NCBI GenBank assembly: GCA_030340625.1
Contig: JAOPHQ010004265.1
Coordinates: 435,001-499,000 of the forward strand
DNA from: Merluccius polli
Taxonomy: Eukaryota > Chordata > Actinopteri > Gadiformes > Merlucciidae
Direction: 5' to 3'
DNA length: 64,000 nucleotides
Made by a program: the position numbers and the translations under genes. The notes below the pieces were generated by a model that worked only from the letters and a program-made list of their open reading frames with translations, was not told the origin of the DNA and did no database searches. This document shows, piece after piece, positions 19,754-31,904 of this stretch (position 1 is the first letter of the stretch; each line of letters begins with the position of its first letter).

Positions 19754-20735
19754 TCATTCGTACACCCATGCCACCACTGATTAACTGACTTAAACACCTC
19801 ATGGTTAACTTATTATATAAAAATAAAAATAAACTATAAATGATGGTTTTGATTCCTTGTGCGATTCCTCTTTTGGTTTTGTTACCACCTAGAGCCAGGT
19901 TAGTTTGTCTGTTTTTTTCTACGGCCTTTGTGTCGACACTGTTGTGCCCAAAAGCCAACGCTCTCTAAGGCCAGAGAGGCCACTAGTGTGCATAGTTACA
20001 TAGTACCTCTTTAAAGTCTAAAACATTGGACACAATACTTTAACAACTTTAGCCACCACTACAACTCTCAATCAATCCGCGGACAATAATGCTGTATGAA
20101 GATAGTTAGACACATATAATTTCCACTTTTATAAGACTATAGCATTTGCTTCATCTACACTGATGTTAATCTGCATCTCAGGGAATATTTAAGCCTCTTC
20201 TGTGAATGCATGAAGGAGGAAGAGGACAGATAAGCTAATGCACAATGCACAATGCAAAATGCGGTGACATTGCAAAGCCATGTATATGGATTAAAATGAT
20301 ATTATGCATGTCCTCTTTTACACATCCGTAATAACGTTTTTTTTACTTCCTTTGTTTAATAGAAGTTCCATTTATAGCCTTCCAGTCCAACCTGTCACAG
20401 TAGCAGACAATGAAGCTTCATTAGCCTATCCCCCACACTGCTACACAATGAGGGCAGATTTCCAATCAGAACAGAACAAGCAGTTTCCTTTAAAGATTTG
20501 GTGTCTGGTGCTAATCTGGTAAACTCCTATAAACGCTCTTCAACACCCTCAGATGGGAAGTATTTAGTATAGTATAGCTTGAGACAGTGCGGGAAGGACT
20601 TTAAGCCTTGTGATATACCTCCGAGATTAATTAGCTTTCGACTTTTCTGATATTATTATACAAAAAATAAAAATCCCACGTTGCAACAGGAATTAGCATG
20701 TGTTTAACTTGACCAGACAGTTTTGTGCCACGGAG
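19754..20735. other. Intergenic sequence, possible regulatory patches
   Basis: No coding signal. The part around 20155-20290 (GATGTTAATCTGCATCTCAG, AGGGAATATTTAAGCCTC) is complex and might be a CNE. ATGCACAATGCACAATGCAA at 20238 is a short ATGCACA triplication. Confidence 0.35.
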
Positions 20736-20740
20736 CAGGA

Positions 20741-20774
20741 AGAGTGGGGGGTGCTTGGGAAGCCCCCCCACTCT
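20741..20774. repeat. GC-rich hairpin
   Basis: AGAGTGGGGGGTGCTT (20741-20756) pairs with AAGCCCCCCCACTCT (20760-20774) across a 3-nt loop, with one mismatch or bulge. Too short for a microRNA precursor. Confidence 0.8.
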
Positions 20775-20886
20775 CTTTCATAATGCATGTTGGCCTCATC
20801 CCCACTCTGACAGCACTTAAGAAACCTACAGCCATTTGAGTGACAAAGATCTCATCTATTTTTCAGTTTTGATTTTCACCATATAA

Positions 20887-20921
<35 letters not shown>

Positions 20922-20960
20922 TGTCCGTGTGTGTCTCCGTGTGTGCGTGAGTGTGTGAGG
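20887..20960. repeat. (GT)n microsatellite
   Basis: A pure GT run of about 13 units is followed by interrupted GTGTCCGTGTGTG units. Confidence 0.95.
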
Positions 20961-21324
20961 GGGCGCTAGATGCCATGGCATTAGAGTGGGTGTACATGTG
21001 CGAGTGTGTACGTATGTGTATGGAGTATGTTTTTATTTTTTAGTGTATGCACATGGGTGCAAGAAGCAATTAAATTATATGCTGTTGGACAACCGCCACG
21101 GATTTACTCTCAAATTACCCCAATCGCATGCGAGCAGCCCCAAGTCACAGGGTGTGTTGTGTGGAAGTTCTAATGGCTTCTTCTCATGCAGGCTTTCACA
21201 CAGCGGCACTTGCTCGCTGCCACTGCAGATCCACTATATTGCTTTCCCTCAAATCTGTGCGTTAGAGTATATGTCCAGGATAAAGCTTCCAATTTAAGGA
21301 AGATGAGGGATACATACCAAAAGA

Positions 21325-21345
21325 GGAACAACAACAACAACAACT
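21325..21345. repeat. (AAC)n microsatellite
   Basis: Six AAC units, followed by a GAGAGAGAGAAAGG tract at 21353. Confidence 0.9.
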
Positions 21346-21955
21346 TTCCGAAGAGAGAGAGAGAAAGGCGACTATCCCCTGGCAGTGAGAAATCTATATC
21401 AAATTGTTTTGGGGGAAATAACCTTCAGTGGACAGCTCAGACCTCCATCTCTCTCCGTGTCAGAAAGCTTAGATGTTGAATCTTCCTGTCATCCCCTCTA
21501 CTCTAAGGTGAAATGCAATTCATGGGATTTAAAAAAAAACATTAATAACATCCAGTGATGTATACCATGTAAAATATAATCCCAGAAATGCTTCATAGAA
21601 GTATTGACCAATTTTAAATGAAATGCGCATATTTTCCAAATCCAAGTTGTGTTTGTAGCATAAAATAGATACCAATGTTTGCCTATGTTGTGTCATGGGA
21701 TATTTTTTGTCGGAGTCATTTTCAGCGAACAATATAAGCAATTATTTTCCAGAAACTTTAAACGTGCTGAACCCACAAGACTTGTTTACATTTTAGAGAC
21801 GCTCACTATCTCTGCTCCTTAAGTCCTCGTGGCCATAGGGACCGAGAACATATGGCGAGAGCGATGCATCTGAAGACTGACTGTGCAAGATATGTGCTTT
21901 TTCACACTTGTATTGATTTCAAGAGGCTTTTAATTTAGGGCACTTTCACTTAAAG
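21346..21955. other. Intergenic sequence, no gene recognised
   Basis: AT-rich, with an A9 run near 21531. No family recognised. Confidence 0.5.
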
Positions 21956-21959
21956 CTTA

Positions 21960-22290
21960 GGCAAGTGTGTGGAAAAGGCCGGCTGCATATTCAGCTGTTA
22001 ATGAAACAATTAGGTTCAATTAAAAATGCATGAATCCACTGATGTGAAGATAGCTTCTTCCCAACCAACCGGTATTGGTCATTAGATAATAGAGATTGAT
22101 AAAAACGAACAGGACACACAATGTCGAATAACGTGGCTATCGATTGGCGGGGACTAAACAAAAGAAGCCATGCTGCCCAAGAGAGAAAAGCCATGGATCA
22201 TTTTGACAACGATCATGCGTGAGACAGAGTGAGGACAATTATTCCCTGTGAGAATAACAAATCAAGCGCTTGTAGCTCATTGCTAACTGT
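21960..22290. promoter_or_regulatory. Candidate conserved non-coding element
   Basis: A complex block with GTTAATGAAACAATTAGG, AATTAAAAATGCATGAAT, CTATCGATTGG and GACAATTATTCCCTGTGAG. Homeodomain/HNF6-type (ATCGAT) and SOX-like (ACAAT) cores are dense. No coding frame. Enhancer role inferred. Confidence 0.4.
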
Positions 22291-22419
22291 GTGACCTTGC
22301 TAAACAGCCACACAAGCACAGGTGACCAACCAGCTACTTGATGAATTCCCTCGTGGCTTTTTCTAATGATACTGCTGTTTTGAACTTTTAGAGTTGTTAG
22401 ACTGTGGGCTTGTTTAGAG

Positions 22420-22443
22420 GGAGAGAGAGAGAGAGAGAGAGAG
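22420..22443. repeat. (GA)n microsatellite
   Basis: A pure GA run of about 12 units. Confidence 0.95.
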
Positions 22444-22449
22444 GTAAAG

Positions 22450-23290
22450 CGAGGTAACCCTGTCAGTTGACTCCAACAGAGCAGGGCAAGGGCATACGGT
22501 GTCAAGCTCATTAACTGCTGTGAGAGAAGAGTTAGAACAACACAGATGGTCGGCACGATAACAAATAACATGCTACCAAGCTACCACCAACAACACGCAT
22601 TGCATTTCTTTTTACCATCATACTTTACAGTTATCAAAAGGGTAATGGTTAATTCTGTACTACTATGTTCATCATTATGTATGATGACTCATAAAACAAA
22701 AGAAAATCATGAAACATGCCACTTAGAAGTCAGTAGGGATGCCAGGGAGTGGCCACCGGTTTAGGGATGTGGGGTTGATGGGGGGGGGGGGTGGCTATAT
22801 GTTAGCCACCACTTTTATGGAGATGAGTAGATGTGATTCTGTTGTCACCAGCCCCTCCGCAGCATATCCTCACTTATAATAATGTTCCATCAATCATCCA
22901 CTGTCTGGATGATGGGCTCAAACAAACCCTAGAGCCTACGCATCCAGATTGATAACAAGTCAATATGTCTATCTTGCCTATGAATCTGGGCACCCAGCTG
23001 TGAGGGAGCCATTCCTGGCCTATCTCTACATGTCCCTGCAGGAGTCAAACAGAGCGGCTGTATCAGTGTCCATGTTTGGCTTTCATCGAGAACCTGTGTG
23101 ATCTGCTGAATTTGTTTCAGAAAAACACAAATCCAAGAATATATTTGACTTGAGAGTGGCATAGGAAGAAAGTATTGTGGAAGGAAAGTTTAATGCTGGA
23201 TTTACTTTCTGCTCAATCCATTGAGGAGGCTCAATGCTGCACAAAGGCCATTTTTAATATTTACAAGTTGCTGGTGACTGAAATACAATT
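22450..23290. other. Intergenic sequence with poly-G run
   Basis: A poly-G run lies at about 22779-22790. Otherwise unique-looking non-coding sequence. Confidence 0.5.
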
Positions 23291-23299
23291 ACATACAAC

Positions 23300-23405
23300 A
23301 GTATAGTGTAGTTGCTAGGGTGTTCAAAAGGTACTGGGTTCGACCACCAATGGTCTACCTGTAGGCATCAGCTTTGGATAAAAGCATCTGTTAATGACTA
23401 AAAAG
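23300..23405 (+). mobile_element. V-SINE-like tRNA-derived SINE
   Basis: The tRNA-like head has an A-box-like TAGTTGCTAGGGTG (23309) and a B-box-like GGTTCGACCACC (23337). It is followed by the tail CTTTGGATAAAAGCATCTG plus TTAATGACTAAA, the LINE-derived tail shared by vertebrate V-SINEs. Short full-length-like copy with an AT-rich end. Confidence 0.75.
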
Positions 23406-24580
23406 TACATACAATAAATAAATATAGCTACATACTCTGGATGTGGAGCTGCAGTTCAGAGCACATAAACAAGTACAAGGGTTGAAGTAAACTAGAAATA
23501 ATACAAATTGCTTGAATTAAAAAGAGTGCTACATTGCCTGAACAGGATGCTTTCAAAATTGTAAAAGTAACAATAAAAGCGTATGTTGATTCTATTACTA
23601 AAATTCCTTTGAGCAAGAGTGTTACTCTGTGACAAAAAACATTACTGCCAAAATTGCTTGCCCACATTTTGGGCAAGTCTTGGCTGTCAGGCTATAAACT
23701 ACTGACAAATAGAACATAAAAGCATCTGGAAAGTCCATAGGCCATCATTTCAACATCATTTCATCCATTTTGCCGGAGCCAAACCACTTTAGAGAGGAGC
23801 ACTTAACAATGGCGAGCAATAACAGCAGCCTATGTGAGGTATGACTCGACAAAGGTTAGCTGTCAAAAATTCAACCTGAATTTTCATTATTACACAGGCA
23901 CAGGCCTTTATATATGTGAATGCAGGGCTATTAAAGGACCATGGTGTGCACTTCCTTTTGACATTCCTAACTACTCTCAAAGTAGTCCCCACTACTTTGC
24001 CCTTGCTTATTTAGAAAGAGTTAGTGGGCTAATTCACGGAAACTGGTGAGAATGGGGACAATTCAATCTATTGCCAATTTCACTTTCATTTGAGTTTTAT
24101 TATTCTATTCAAATATAGGGTTCACATGTTTTTCATATAGGACATATCTTAGACTCAGCCCAAATGATTTAGACATATGTTTGTCTGAAAAAAGCCATTT
24201 GGGTGATAAGGTAGTTGGCAGGTATAGGAGTAGGCCTACTGGACCGGACAAAAGGATAATTAGAAGCCTACCATCAATCGAGACTAAACGATAGTCTCGA
24301 TAGAATGATAAAAAAGGTTGTCACAATGCTGAATATCTTAAAAGATTTTACCTTAATTTCTCAGTACAATATCCCTCTCTTGAACTCTTGAACATAAATT
24401 CTGCTGCTGTACAGCCAGAAATTACCAATCCATTCATAAAAATCTGAACACAAATTACAATTGAATATGACTAATGACATTTTCATTTCCTATATGTCAC
24501 ATTAAAACCATCACTTACATTCATTCTAGACAGTCCAATTCATAGAAAATATAAGTATATTAATAACAATAGAAATCCTA
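23406..24580. other. Intergenic AT-rich sequence
   Basis: No coding signal or named repeat. A hairpin at 24277-24301 pairs ATCGAGACT with AGTCTCGAT across the loop AAACGAT. Confidence 0.5.
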
Positions 24581-24589
24581 TTACTTTTT

Positions 24590-24880
24590 GCATCTCAGTG
24601 GGGAAATGGGCTGGCCTGTAGAAGGCACGAGGAGAGCAGCTGTTAATGAGGGACTCTGATTATCATTTGTTAAAACTCAGTGAAGTTCTTGCATGCGAAA
24701 AGGTCAGACGGTTGTTCTGACACGGACAGATGAAAACGTTTCACTTTTTGGGGTGGAATGTCATGGATTTGAATTAAGATCGTCAGATTGGCTGTAAGCT
24801 CGTATCACATTGCCAGCCGTCTCATATGACCTTTTCAAGGAATTGTCATTTTCCGCCCCTGTGATGCCATAGCATGGCTC
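24590..24880. promoter_or_regulatory. Candidate conserved non-coding element
   Basis: Complex non-coding sequence: GCAGCTGTTAATGAGGG, GATTATCATTTGTTAAAAC, GAATTAAGATCGTCAGATTG, CATATGACCTTTTCAAGG. It contains an E-box (CAGCTG), homeodomain cores and a nuclear-receptor-like TGACCTTTT. Inference only. Confidence 0.35.
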
Positions 24881-24894
24881 AGCGGTGGAGAGGC

Positions 24895-25260
24895 TCTTCG
24901 TCTTCTTCTTCTCCTCTCGCCAGGTAATTTGTCCTGGGTGTTACCGTTCACACTGCACTACTCCCGGCCCACGAGCCCACAAGCACCGTGTATCTGCAGA
25001 GCAGCAGGCTGCGACTGGAGAATAAACGAGAAAGCAGCGGCTTCTGGCTTTCTGGTGCCATGCTCCATGTGAAGCGGGAGGAGAGGCCTGCTGTTTACCA
25101 CAGCCACTGGCCAGAGACTCACACACCCACCCACCCATCCACAGCACAGCCCCAGCTCCACCACTAGCAGCCTGAACCGCTGGCCTGAACAAAATAGGAT
25201 GGCAGCTGACATGATATTAACAATGCCCCCATGAGCAGCCATGCGCTTAAACATCTTGTG
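24895..25260. other. GC-richer non-coding segment
   Basis: Begins with a CTTCTT tract (24897-24916), then sequence rich in CACACCCACCCACCC. Two overlapping minus-strand frames of 83 and 98 codons show no domain. Possibly conserved regulatory DNA. Confidence 0.35.
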
Positions 25261-25480
25261 GAAAGTTGTTGTTGAGCACTTGGCAGAAAGCTAATATTGC
25301 TTTATCATGGAAGAAAGAGTACACGAGTTGTGGCATACAGTATATCATGTAGATCACTGTACATGCTTTTAAATCAAAGCCTTCCTTTCAAGATTTGATT
25401 AACTGCAAGTATTTCACTTACACATTTTGGAAAAGGAAAACAATTAAAACAGAATGACTAAATAAGAATATAGGATTACA

Positions 25481-25505
25481 ACATGCTACCGAATTGGTAG
25501 CATGT
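25481..25505. repeat. Perfect 10-bp hairpin
   Basis: ACATGCTACC (25481-25490), loop GAATT, GGTAGCATGT (25496-25505). Confidence 0.9.
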
Positions 25506-25608
25506 GTGTATATTGGTGTGCATATTTCGCAGACAGTATTGTACATTTTATGAGAAAACGTTCTGCTGAAATGGTGAGATCTGGCTATTTAACCCTTTTT
25601 GTCCTTAA

Positions 25609-26523
25609 AGGTACTGTAGACAACTTTTTTACTTTAACGTATCAATATGAAGTAAATGTTGATTGCACAGTGTAATGGCTACAAAATAATGACACCATCA
25701 GCGTTTAGATTGGTTCCCTTATCTTCTCTATGAGCCTCGCTTTCACTATGCAGCTCTGTCTGCCACCGGGTACGATCTCCCGGGAAACATGAAGGCTCCA
25801 TTTTCGGCACAAAGAAACCGACCAACCACTGCGTCAAACATTGCGCGTGCAACCAAACCAGGAGGAATAGTGCTTTTGTTTACCCTGGTAGCTATCGGTA
25901 GCTATCACCGTTAGCTATCCTCAGTAGTAGAAATGGCAGACGGTAGAACAACCAAAGTAAAGCCAATTTACTTATATCTGCGTACGCTACGTTTTTGCAT
26001 TGAGTATCCTACCTGAATAAACCTCATGTCGCGACTTGCCAGGCGATCCAGTCAGGCTACCAACCCAGTTCGCTTTTCTCAACACATACTAAAGAATTTG
26101 TATCTGCTTTCATGTCTCTGTTATAGACTAAATGAATGAATAAACTCACGGTTTTCCTCCTAATGTTTTCTTCTACTCCCCCTCCACCCCGACACCAAAC
26201 CCTGCTGCCGATACTTGTTTGTGCGAAGCAATACTCCAACTATGGTATTACTATGCAATGCACATCATTGCAATAGCTCTTGCCTGTTCCCAAATAAAAT
26301 GATGCCAATTTCACTTTACCTCCTCAGTGAACATGCTTCTTTATTATTTCCAAAGTGTTGATCGTTTCTTTCGCTGAGATTCCAAACAAATGCGTGTCTT
26401 GTGTTGTTTGTGGTTGCTAGGCTCTGAGGAAACGGAAAGCGATCCGGTTTTGTCTTTGTGACAGCGGTGCAAAAATAATACCACTTTCAAACGCTAGGGT
26501 GGGAAAAGTTGTCTACAGCCCCT
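25609..26523. mobile_element. 915-bp TTAA-flanked inverted-repeat element
   Basis: Left end AGGTACTGTAGACAACTTTT and right end (reverse complement) AGGGGCTGTAGACAACTTTT are inverted repeats differing at three of 20 bases. Exact TTAA lies on both sides (25605-25608, 26524-26527). TTAA targets are used by piggyBac and Kolobok families. The interior has no transposase frame and includes a GGTAGCTATC triplet (about 25887-25919). Non-autonomous copy. Confidence 0.88.
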
Positions 26524-26529
26524 TTAAGC

Positions 26530-26895
26530 ACCATTGAGTAATTTAAAAATAAACTGCTCAGCAGCAGTGTTGGTGTATATTAAAGCACTAAAGCATGCAC
26601 ACAGCCATAATACATATTTTCAAATAATGATGGAATTAGCATATTAAATGAAATAAAAGTGCTACATTGGAATGTTTATATTGGTATAGCAAAAACATAA
26701 TGATGCAGAACAAATGACATCTACTAAGGACTTTAAGTCTACTCACATATTATACTCCAGAACGATTCCAGAAACACACTAGAACTGAAATAGTATGTTG
26801 AATATGTATGTCTCTGAAAGGGATCGAAACACAGCGTGACATGACCGAAAACTAAGTCTATCTTTTGATTTGAAAGGCAACAGTGGAGGCTGCGT
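26530..26895. other. AT-rich intergenic sequence
   Basis: No gene or repeat family recognised. Confidence 0.5.
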
Positions 26896-26899
26896 AGCA

Positions 26900-27150
26900 C
26901 GCCGTCCGTTTAGCCGCTGTGTTACATCTGCCCTTCTGTGGCTAATTGGTCACTCCATGCCCGTCATCTGCTTATCGGAGATGATTGGCTGACTGTAGGC
27001 TGAACCTGGTCACTCTAGTGTCACTCGTCTGTGTTCCTGTAATTAAAATCTGTCATGCAGAACCACATCCCTCTTCTCCAATAAAGCCCTTTTGTCAGAT
27101 GGCAGGACTCAGATAAACCGCCTGGCAGACTCTGCCTTCTCTATGGAAAG
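26900..27150. promoter_or_regulatory. Candidate conserved non-coding element
   Basis: GTGGCTAATTGGTCACTCC, GAGATGATTGGCTGACTG, TGTAATTAAAATCTGTCATG and CAATAAAGCCCTTTTGTC form a complex block with homeodomain, CCAAT-like (ATTGG) and MEIS/TGIF-like (CTGTCA) cores. Inference only. Confidence 0.35.
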
Positions 27151-27639
27151 GCACAGGATCCATATACATGCAGGGACAACATGTTTACTTTAAGTCAAAA
27201 ACAAGATAGAATAAGCCATATTTTAATAGTCATAGCCAAAACGTTGGATGACTTACTTGATATAAAGAAACTAAAAATATAAATAAATATGTAACCTTCA
27301 ACACATCACTTAACAACCCTTGAAAAACATTACAAGTGAAGAGTTGGCTTAATCGTGTGTGAGGCCATTAACAAATGGGCTACAGGTTCAATGGATTTGC
27401 TCTCTGTATAGCTTTCCAACCAATCACCATCGGCTGCAGCGACGAAACAAATCCAGGACATTTTTTTTGTATCAGCGATAGGAAGCATGAGCACCTCAAC
27501 AGTAATGGCGAAAAGGCGAGTGAAAGATACTTGATGTTTTTAATGATGTTGAACATTTGCTCAGGGCTTGTGCTGTTGGAGAGCACTCCACCGCTGAATT
27601 CCCAGCAGGCTGGCCTTCAGAATATGGTCGCCTGAAATC

Positions 27640-27860
27640 TTTGGAAATTAATTAGAGGCAAATCCCTTCTTGCTGCTGAAGTGTGGCATTTAAGGCTTTG
27701 TCCTTGGTGGCGATGTAACAACACCTTTCAGTGTGGACCCGTCTCCTCTGCACCAGCTGGGTAATGCTGCCTAATCCACATTAGGAACCGGCGGGCCCGC
27801 TCTGCTGCGGAGCCGCGCCTCTTCCTTAATTGCTTGGCATTATTAGGTACTTTACTGGGG
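27640..27860. promoter_or_regulatory. Candidate conserved non-coding element
   Basis: Contains GGAAATTAATTAGAGGC, GGTAATGCTGCCTAATCC, a GC-rich centre (GGCGGGCCCGC, GGAGCCGCGCC) and CCTTAATTGCTTGGCATTA. No coding frame; enhancer role inferred. Confidence 0.4.
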
Positions 27861-27869
27861 AATGTGCAG

Positions 27870-28945
27870 GGGAGGAGCGTCCCTCTGCTCCATCCAACCA
27901 GTAAATTATCCAATTTTGCCGAATGTCTCACAAATGTTCACTTCTTTCCCCGTTACTCACTGTCCCCTCTCTCTCCCCTTGTCAATGTCATTTTGGGTGT
28001 TGTTGTTTTTTTACTCAACATAAAATATAAGAAGATCACCCAGATAAACCCAGCTAAAAATGGACATAAAGCAAATTAAGTTCAAATTGAGTTAGGATCT
28101 TTAACTATACCATGGTCATTTAATGTCACTATAGCATTTTATTGATCATGGGACCATTGGCATAAAATCATTTAAAAATTCCCATCTACATGACCTGCAT
28201 ATTCCAATAAACCACACCAAGAATATTTCAATGCATGTGTGTTAAGTTTGAAATAACTTCCATTTGAACTTAGTTTAATTTTCCTCAATCAACTTTGAGG
28301 AAAAGCATTGGAAAGCATTTCATTCATGTTTTTCATAAATGTCATCAAAGCCATATTTTATTTTGAACAAATAATGAATAACATTCAAAACCAAAGGCTG
28401 AGAGTTAATCAAGTACTCAAGATTAAATACAATGTCCCCATTCAGTAAAAGCACAGTTATTTGAAGGCAAACAAATCATTCAAATGTCATTGTTTTCATT
28501 GTAACCTAGTAACAGTAACTCAGTAAGTAATTTTACCATGTAAGTTTAAATAAAGGACAGTTTTTAAACAGCTTAGGCATGCTTTACACTCATGGGAACC
28601 ATGTCGCTGTGTACCGGCTGCTCTATGCTTAATACCTTCCCTCAAGAAACTCAGCAATATTCTACAATCTATGTCTTGTCCTGTGTCCTTCATGTGCCCC
28701 TGTATCAACTATTTTCTCTCTTTGTTTAAAAAGGTTTTTAAAGGTCAGTCCCCTCCCTATCGAGCCTAAAACCTTTATAAAGCAGGAGTACTTCCTTCTG
28801 CTGCAGGCCATTACCGTAACAGGCAACAGGTCAGCTGTGCCAAATGGCAAAACTGAAAGTGACTTTTTTAAGCTTATTTTTGTTCTTCCCTTAGTTCTAC
28901 CATTTTCTGTAAATTATTATTACGATATTGTATATTGTATTGTTA
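27870..28945. other. AT-rich intergenic sequence
   Basis: Repeated TTGAACTTAGTTTAATTTTCC-like and TTTGAGGAAAAG words but no clear family. No coding signature. Confidence 0.5.
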
Positions 28946-28947
28946 TT

Positions 28948-29025
28948 GCTACTACTTTGCTATCTACTACTACTACTATGACTACTACTACTAGGCCTAC
29001 TATTACTATTTCTACTACTACATAT
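28948..29025. repeat. (CTA)n-rich microsatellite
   Basis: Interrupted CTA/ACT trinucleotides, including CTACTACTACTA. Confidence 0.85.
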
Positions 29026-31260
29026 TTTTGGATATGCTCCTTTTTAATTCCACTCATATCCAATGTGTATCCAATATAACTCTTAGTTACTTACATATTT
29101 CACTAATATTAAAGATAAACTACAGCCTGAAACACTTTGAAATCATTAAGATATGTCTGTTGGTGACATACAACGCAGCCCAGGTCGTATTTTACTGATT
29201 TGTGTAGTATTTCACTTTGCGGCTAAACTCGATTACGCTAAATGTCACATGGAGACACTGCTGCAGTAGTTACAATGGGGTTTAACAGGAGAGTATGTCT
29301 TCAAAATCGCTGTAGCATCAACTTTAAGATATTAGTTTCATTCCCATATGACAACAACTCAGGGGTTCTGTCTCAGAATCACTGCATATTACATTTTTGC
29401 AATGTTCCTATGGAGAGAAATCAGTAATTTATTAAGAGGACAAACATTTTTGCCAGGCCAGCAGCTTTGTGAATCTAGAATGCACTTTGGCTTTGCGGGC
29501 TTTTTTCGGGCTTGGGGCGTGGCCATGATCTCTGTACAGCTGCCGAGGCATGGCCTTGTTCGAAGAAGAAACAACCTGCTAGTCAGTGGCTGATTTGGTC
29601 TGTTCTGGCAGCAGGGAACCCAGATATTGCTGATGCATCTACGTTTCAACATCGGGCAGTGATTCATTAGATGTCCCTTTTTTTCTTTGAGCATGGATTT
29701 GCTAGCCTTAGCGATAGCTGCATACCAAAATGTTCCCCAAAGTATTGGCTGCCTACTCTAACTCTGTGAAAGGTTTATTTTTTTAGGTTTGGAGTACACA
29801 ATCAAAATCCAGCACTGAAAAACTGCCAATGAGTTTTCTAAAATGCACCACTGGCTAAGCTAATGTTAGCCACGGCGAGCTCCCTAACTAATGTTAGCTT
29901 TGCCAGGCTAGCTCTCCCAGCCGAGTCAGCAGCTCCCTAATCCTGTGGCCATCACAAAGCGACGGTCGAAATGTGATTGTCCGTGTGGCCTATTGTATCA
30001 TAGCATACTGCCAAATGTCTAGCTAGCTTTAACAATTAATAATAAAGCCTGTTATACATATCGTTATAATACATTCATTTGTGCTATGTATCTTTGAACT
30101 CAATAGCAATACATAATAATAAATGTATGCATCCTGTGGCACAGGAATGTTTTATTAATTTATATAAAAAACACCTTCATTGAATGGATCAAGTAACCAA
30201 GTTTAAAACAAAAGTGCATGTTTGGCTATCATGGTCATTTGTATAGTTGTAAAGTTTTAATAGTGGGTATCCTAAATGCAGTTATTCCCGAGACAAATTA
30301 AATTAAAATGAATTGTCGTGAAAATCAATGATAAGAGAAGTATTGCATTTGTCCTCTTATAAGAGCTATCTGCATCAGCCAAGTCATTAATAATGTAAGT
30401 CACTGAATCTCTTGCTTTTCAACGACCATTAGATATACACTTGAAATACAGTGAAACCCAAACTGCTCACAGTGGGGGGTTTGTGCTGAAAATTCTGCCA
30501 TGAACTGGATTAAAGACCATCTGAAATCAAACTACAGACAACTCTTATTCACAGTTGGCCAGGTTTTAAAACATGCAACATCTACATTGTTTACAGTAAT
30601 CTTAAAGACAGATTAACTTGTGATAGTTTTAATTTCTTTCTTTTTTTTAATGAATACAATGAAGACAAAGTGGAACTGTCAGTATAAGCAACATATCTCT
30701 TCTCTGTTGGGGCCCATTAACCGACCTACGTTAACCAATCTGCCTTTCAACTGTGATGCACCTCACTCGCTGTGCTGCCACTGTCACCGTTTCATCACAC
30801 TGCTTGTTTTGTCTTTACCCAGCATGCCCCACTCTCACCCTAACTAGGCCAGCCAGCCTGACACTCTGAAGTGTAGCAAGACCCCACATACATGAAATGC
30901 AGATGATTGGTTAAAATGATATGATACACAAAAGCAGAGTGTCATCAAGCTGTCTTTTTCCCTAGCCCTCACACTGTGTGCGTCTCTAGTCTAGTGGCAT
31001 GCCCTGGCCAAGCTGACTACTCCCAAAAGCCCCCAGACACCAGCGTCCCCCCCCACAGACCACAGGCCTGACTGGCTGAATGACAGTCAACTATGAGGAG
31101 GAGTGCAATGCTGATGGTGTATCTGTGTTCCTTTTAACAGACACACAGAAGAGATAAAGAGAGGCAACAACTAGAAGAAGTACATTTGTAGCACAGGGAA
31201 TCAAAGACAGGAGACAGGGATGCAGAATAAGCCAGTGACGAGCACAACAACACAGAAGAG
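29026..31260. other. Intergenic sequence, no gene recognised
   Basis: 29100-30010 is GC-richer in parts and has TTAAAGATAAACTACAG at 29109, which looks like a TTAA-type MITE end, but no matching opposite end was found. GCTAATGTTAGC occurs near 29858, with an ACTAATGTTAGC variant near 29888. The rest is AT-rich without signature. Confidence 0.4.
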
Positions 31261-31270
31261 ACAAGAGAAG

Positions 31271-31271
31271 G

Positions 31272-31302
<31 letters not shown>

Positions 31303-31318
31303 GAGAGAGAGAGAGATA
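31271..31318. repeat. (TA)n-(GA)n compound microsatellite
   Basis: About 13 TA units are followed by CAGAGAGAGAGAGAGAGAT. Confidence 0.95.
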
Positions 31319-31459
31319 GAAGGAAAATGGAAATAGGTGGGAATTAGATGGGATGGGAATTGTAATTTTATCGTCTGTATCTCCTCAGGCTCACATCTTG
31401 ATTCCAGATTAGGTCACTCAGATATTTACATTTCAGGGTTGTTTTGGTTTTTTGTTTTC

Positions 31460-31900
31460 AGATGAGATCCTTCAGCTAACCGCATAGCACCAATGTGTTG
31501 CCCTGAGGAGCTTGCGGCTGCCCTAATTCTAATGCACAGCGATCATCGGCTACCACTGTGTTTATACATAGATGTAATTTGGTGTAAAATGAGGTAAACC
31601 ACTCCGCGGCACTGAAGGAGAAGCATCATAACAGATCAAAGGAAGCTCTCCTCTCTCTCCCTTTAGAAGTTGTAAGTGATGACACGCGCTTTATTTGAGC
31701 AGACGTTGACTTCTCGTCAGGTTCCCGCATTTGATCGAGGCCAGCGATTGGAATCAAACAGATCTGATGAAATCATTTCTGCATATTGCTTTCTGATTGT
31801 GGATATAGAGTTTGTGGATATAAGTATATTTGGTTCTCGCATTCATATCTCTAGGGAGGAGAGGGAGTGGGCAGGGGCGGCGCGGGGGGGGGGCCTTTAG
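31460..31900. promoter_or_regulatory. Candidate conserved non-coding element pair
   Basis: Complex sequence with GCTAACCGCATAGCACC, GCCCTAATTCTAATGCAC, GTAATTTGGTGTAAAATGAG and GATGAAATCATTTCTGC. No domain in its open frames. A poly-G run follows at about 31884-31892. Inference from composition. Confidence 0.35.
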
Positions 31901-31904
31901 TTCA

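Noticed and set aside
20741..20774. microRNA precursor
   Set aside because: The stem is only about 16 bp and the loop 3 nt; precursors need roughly 60-80 nt.
29109..29130. TTAA-type MITE left end (TTAAAGATAAACTACAG)
   Set aside because: No matching inverted end followed by TTAA was found in the next kilobase.
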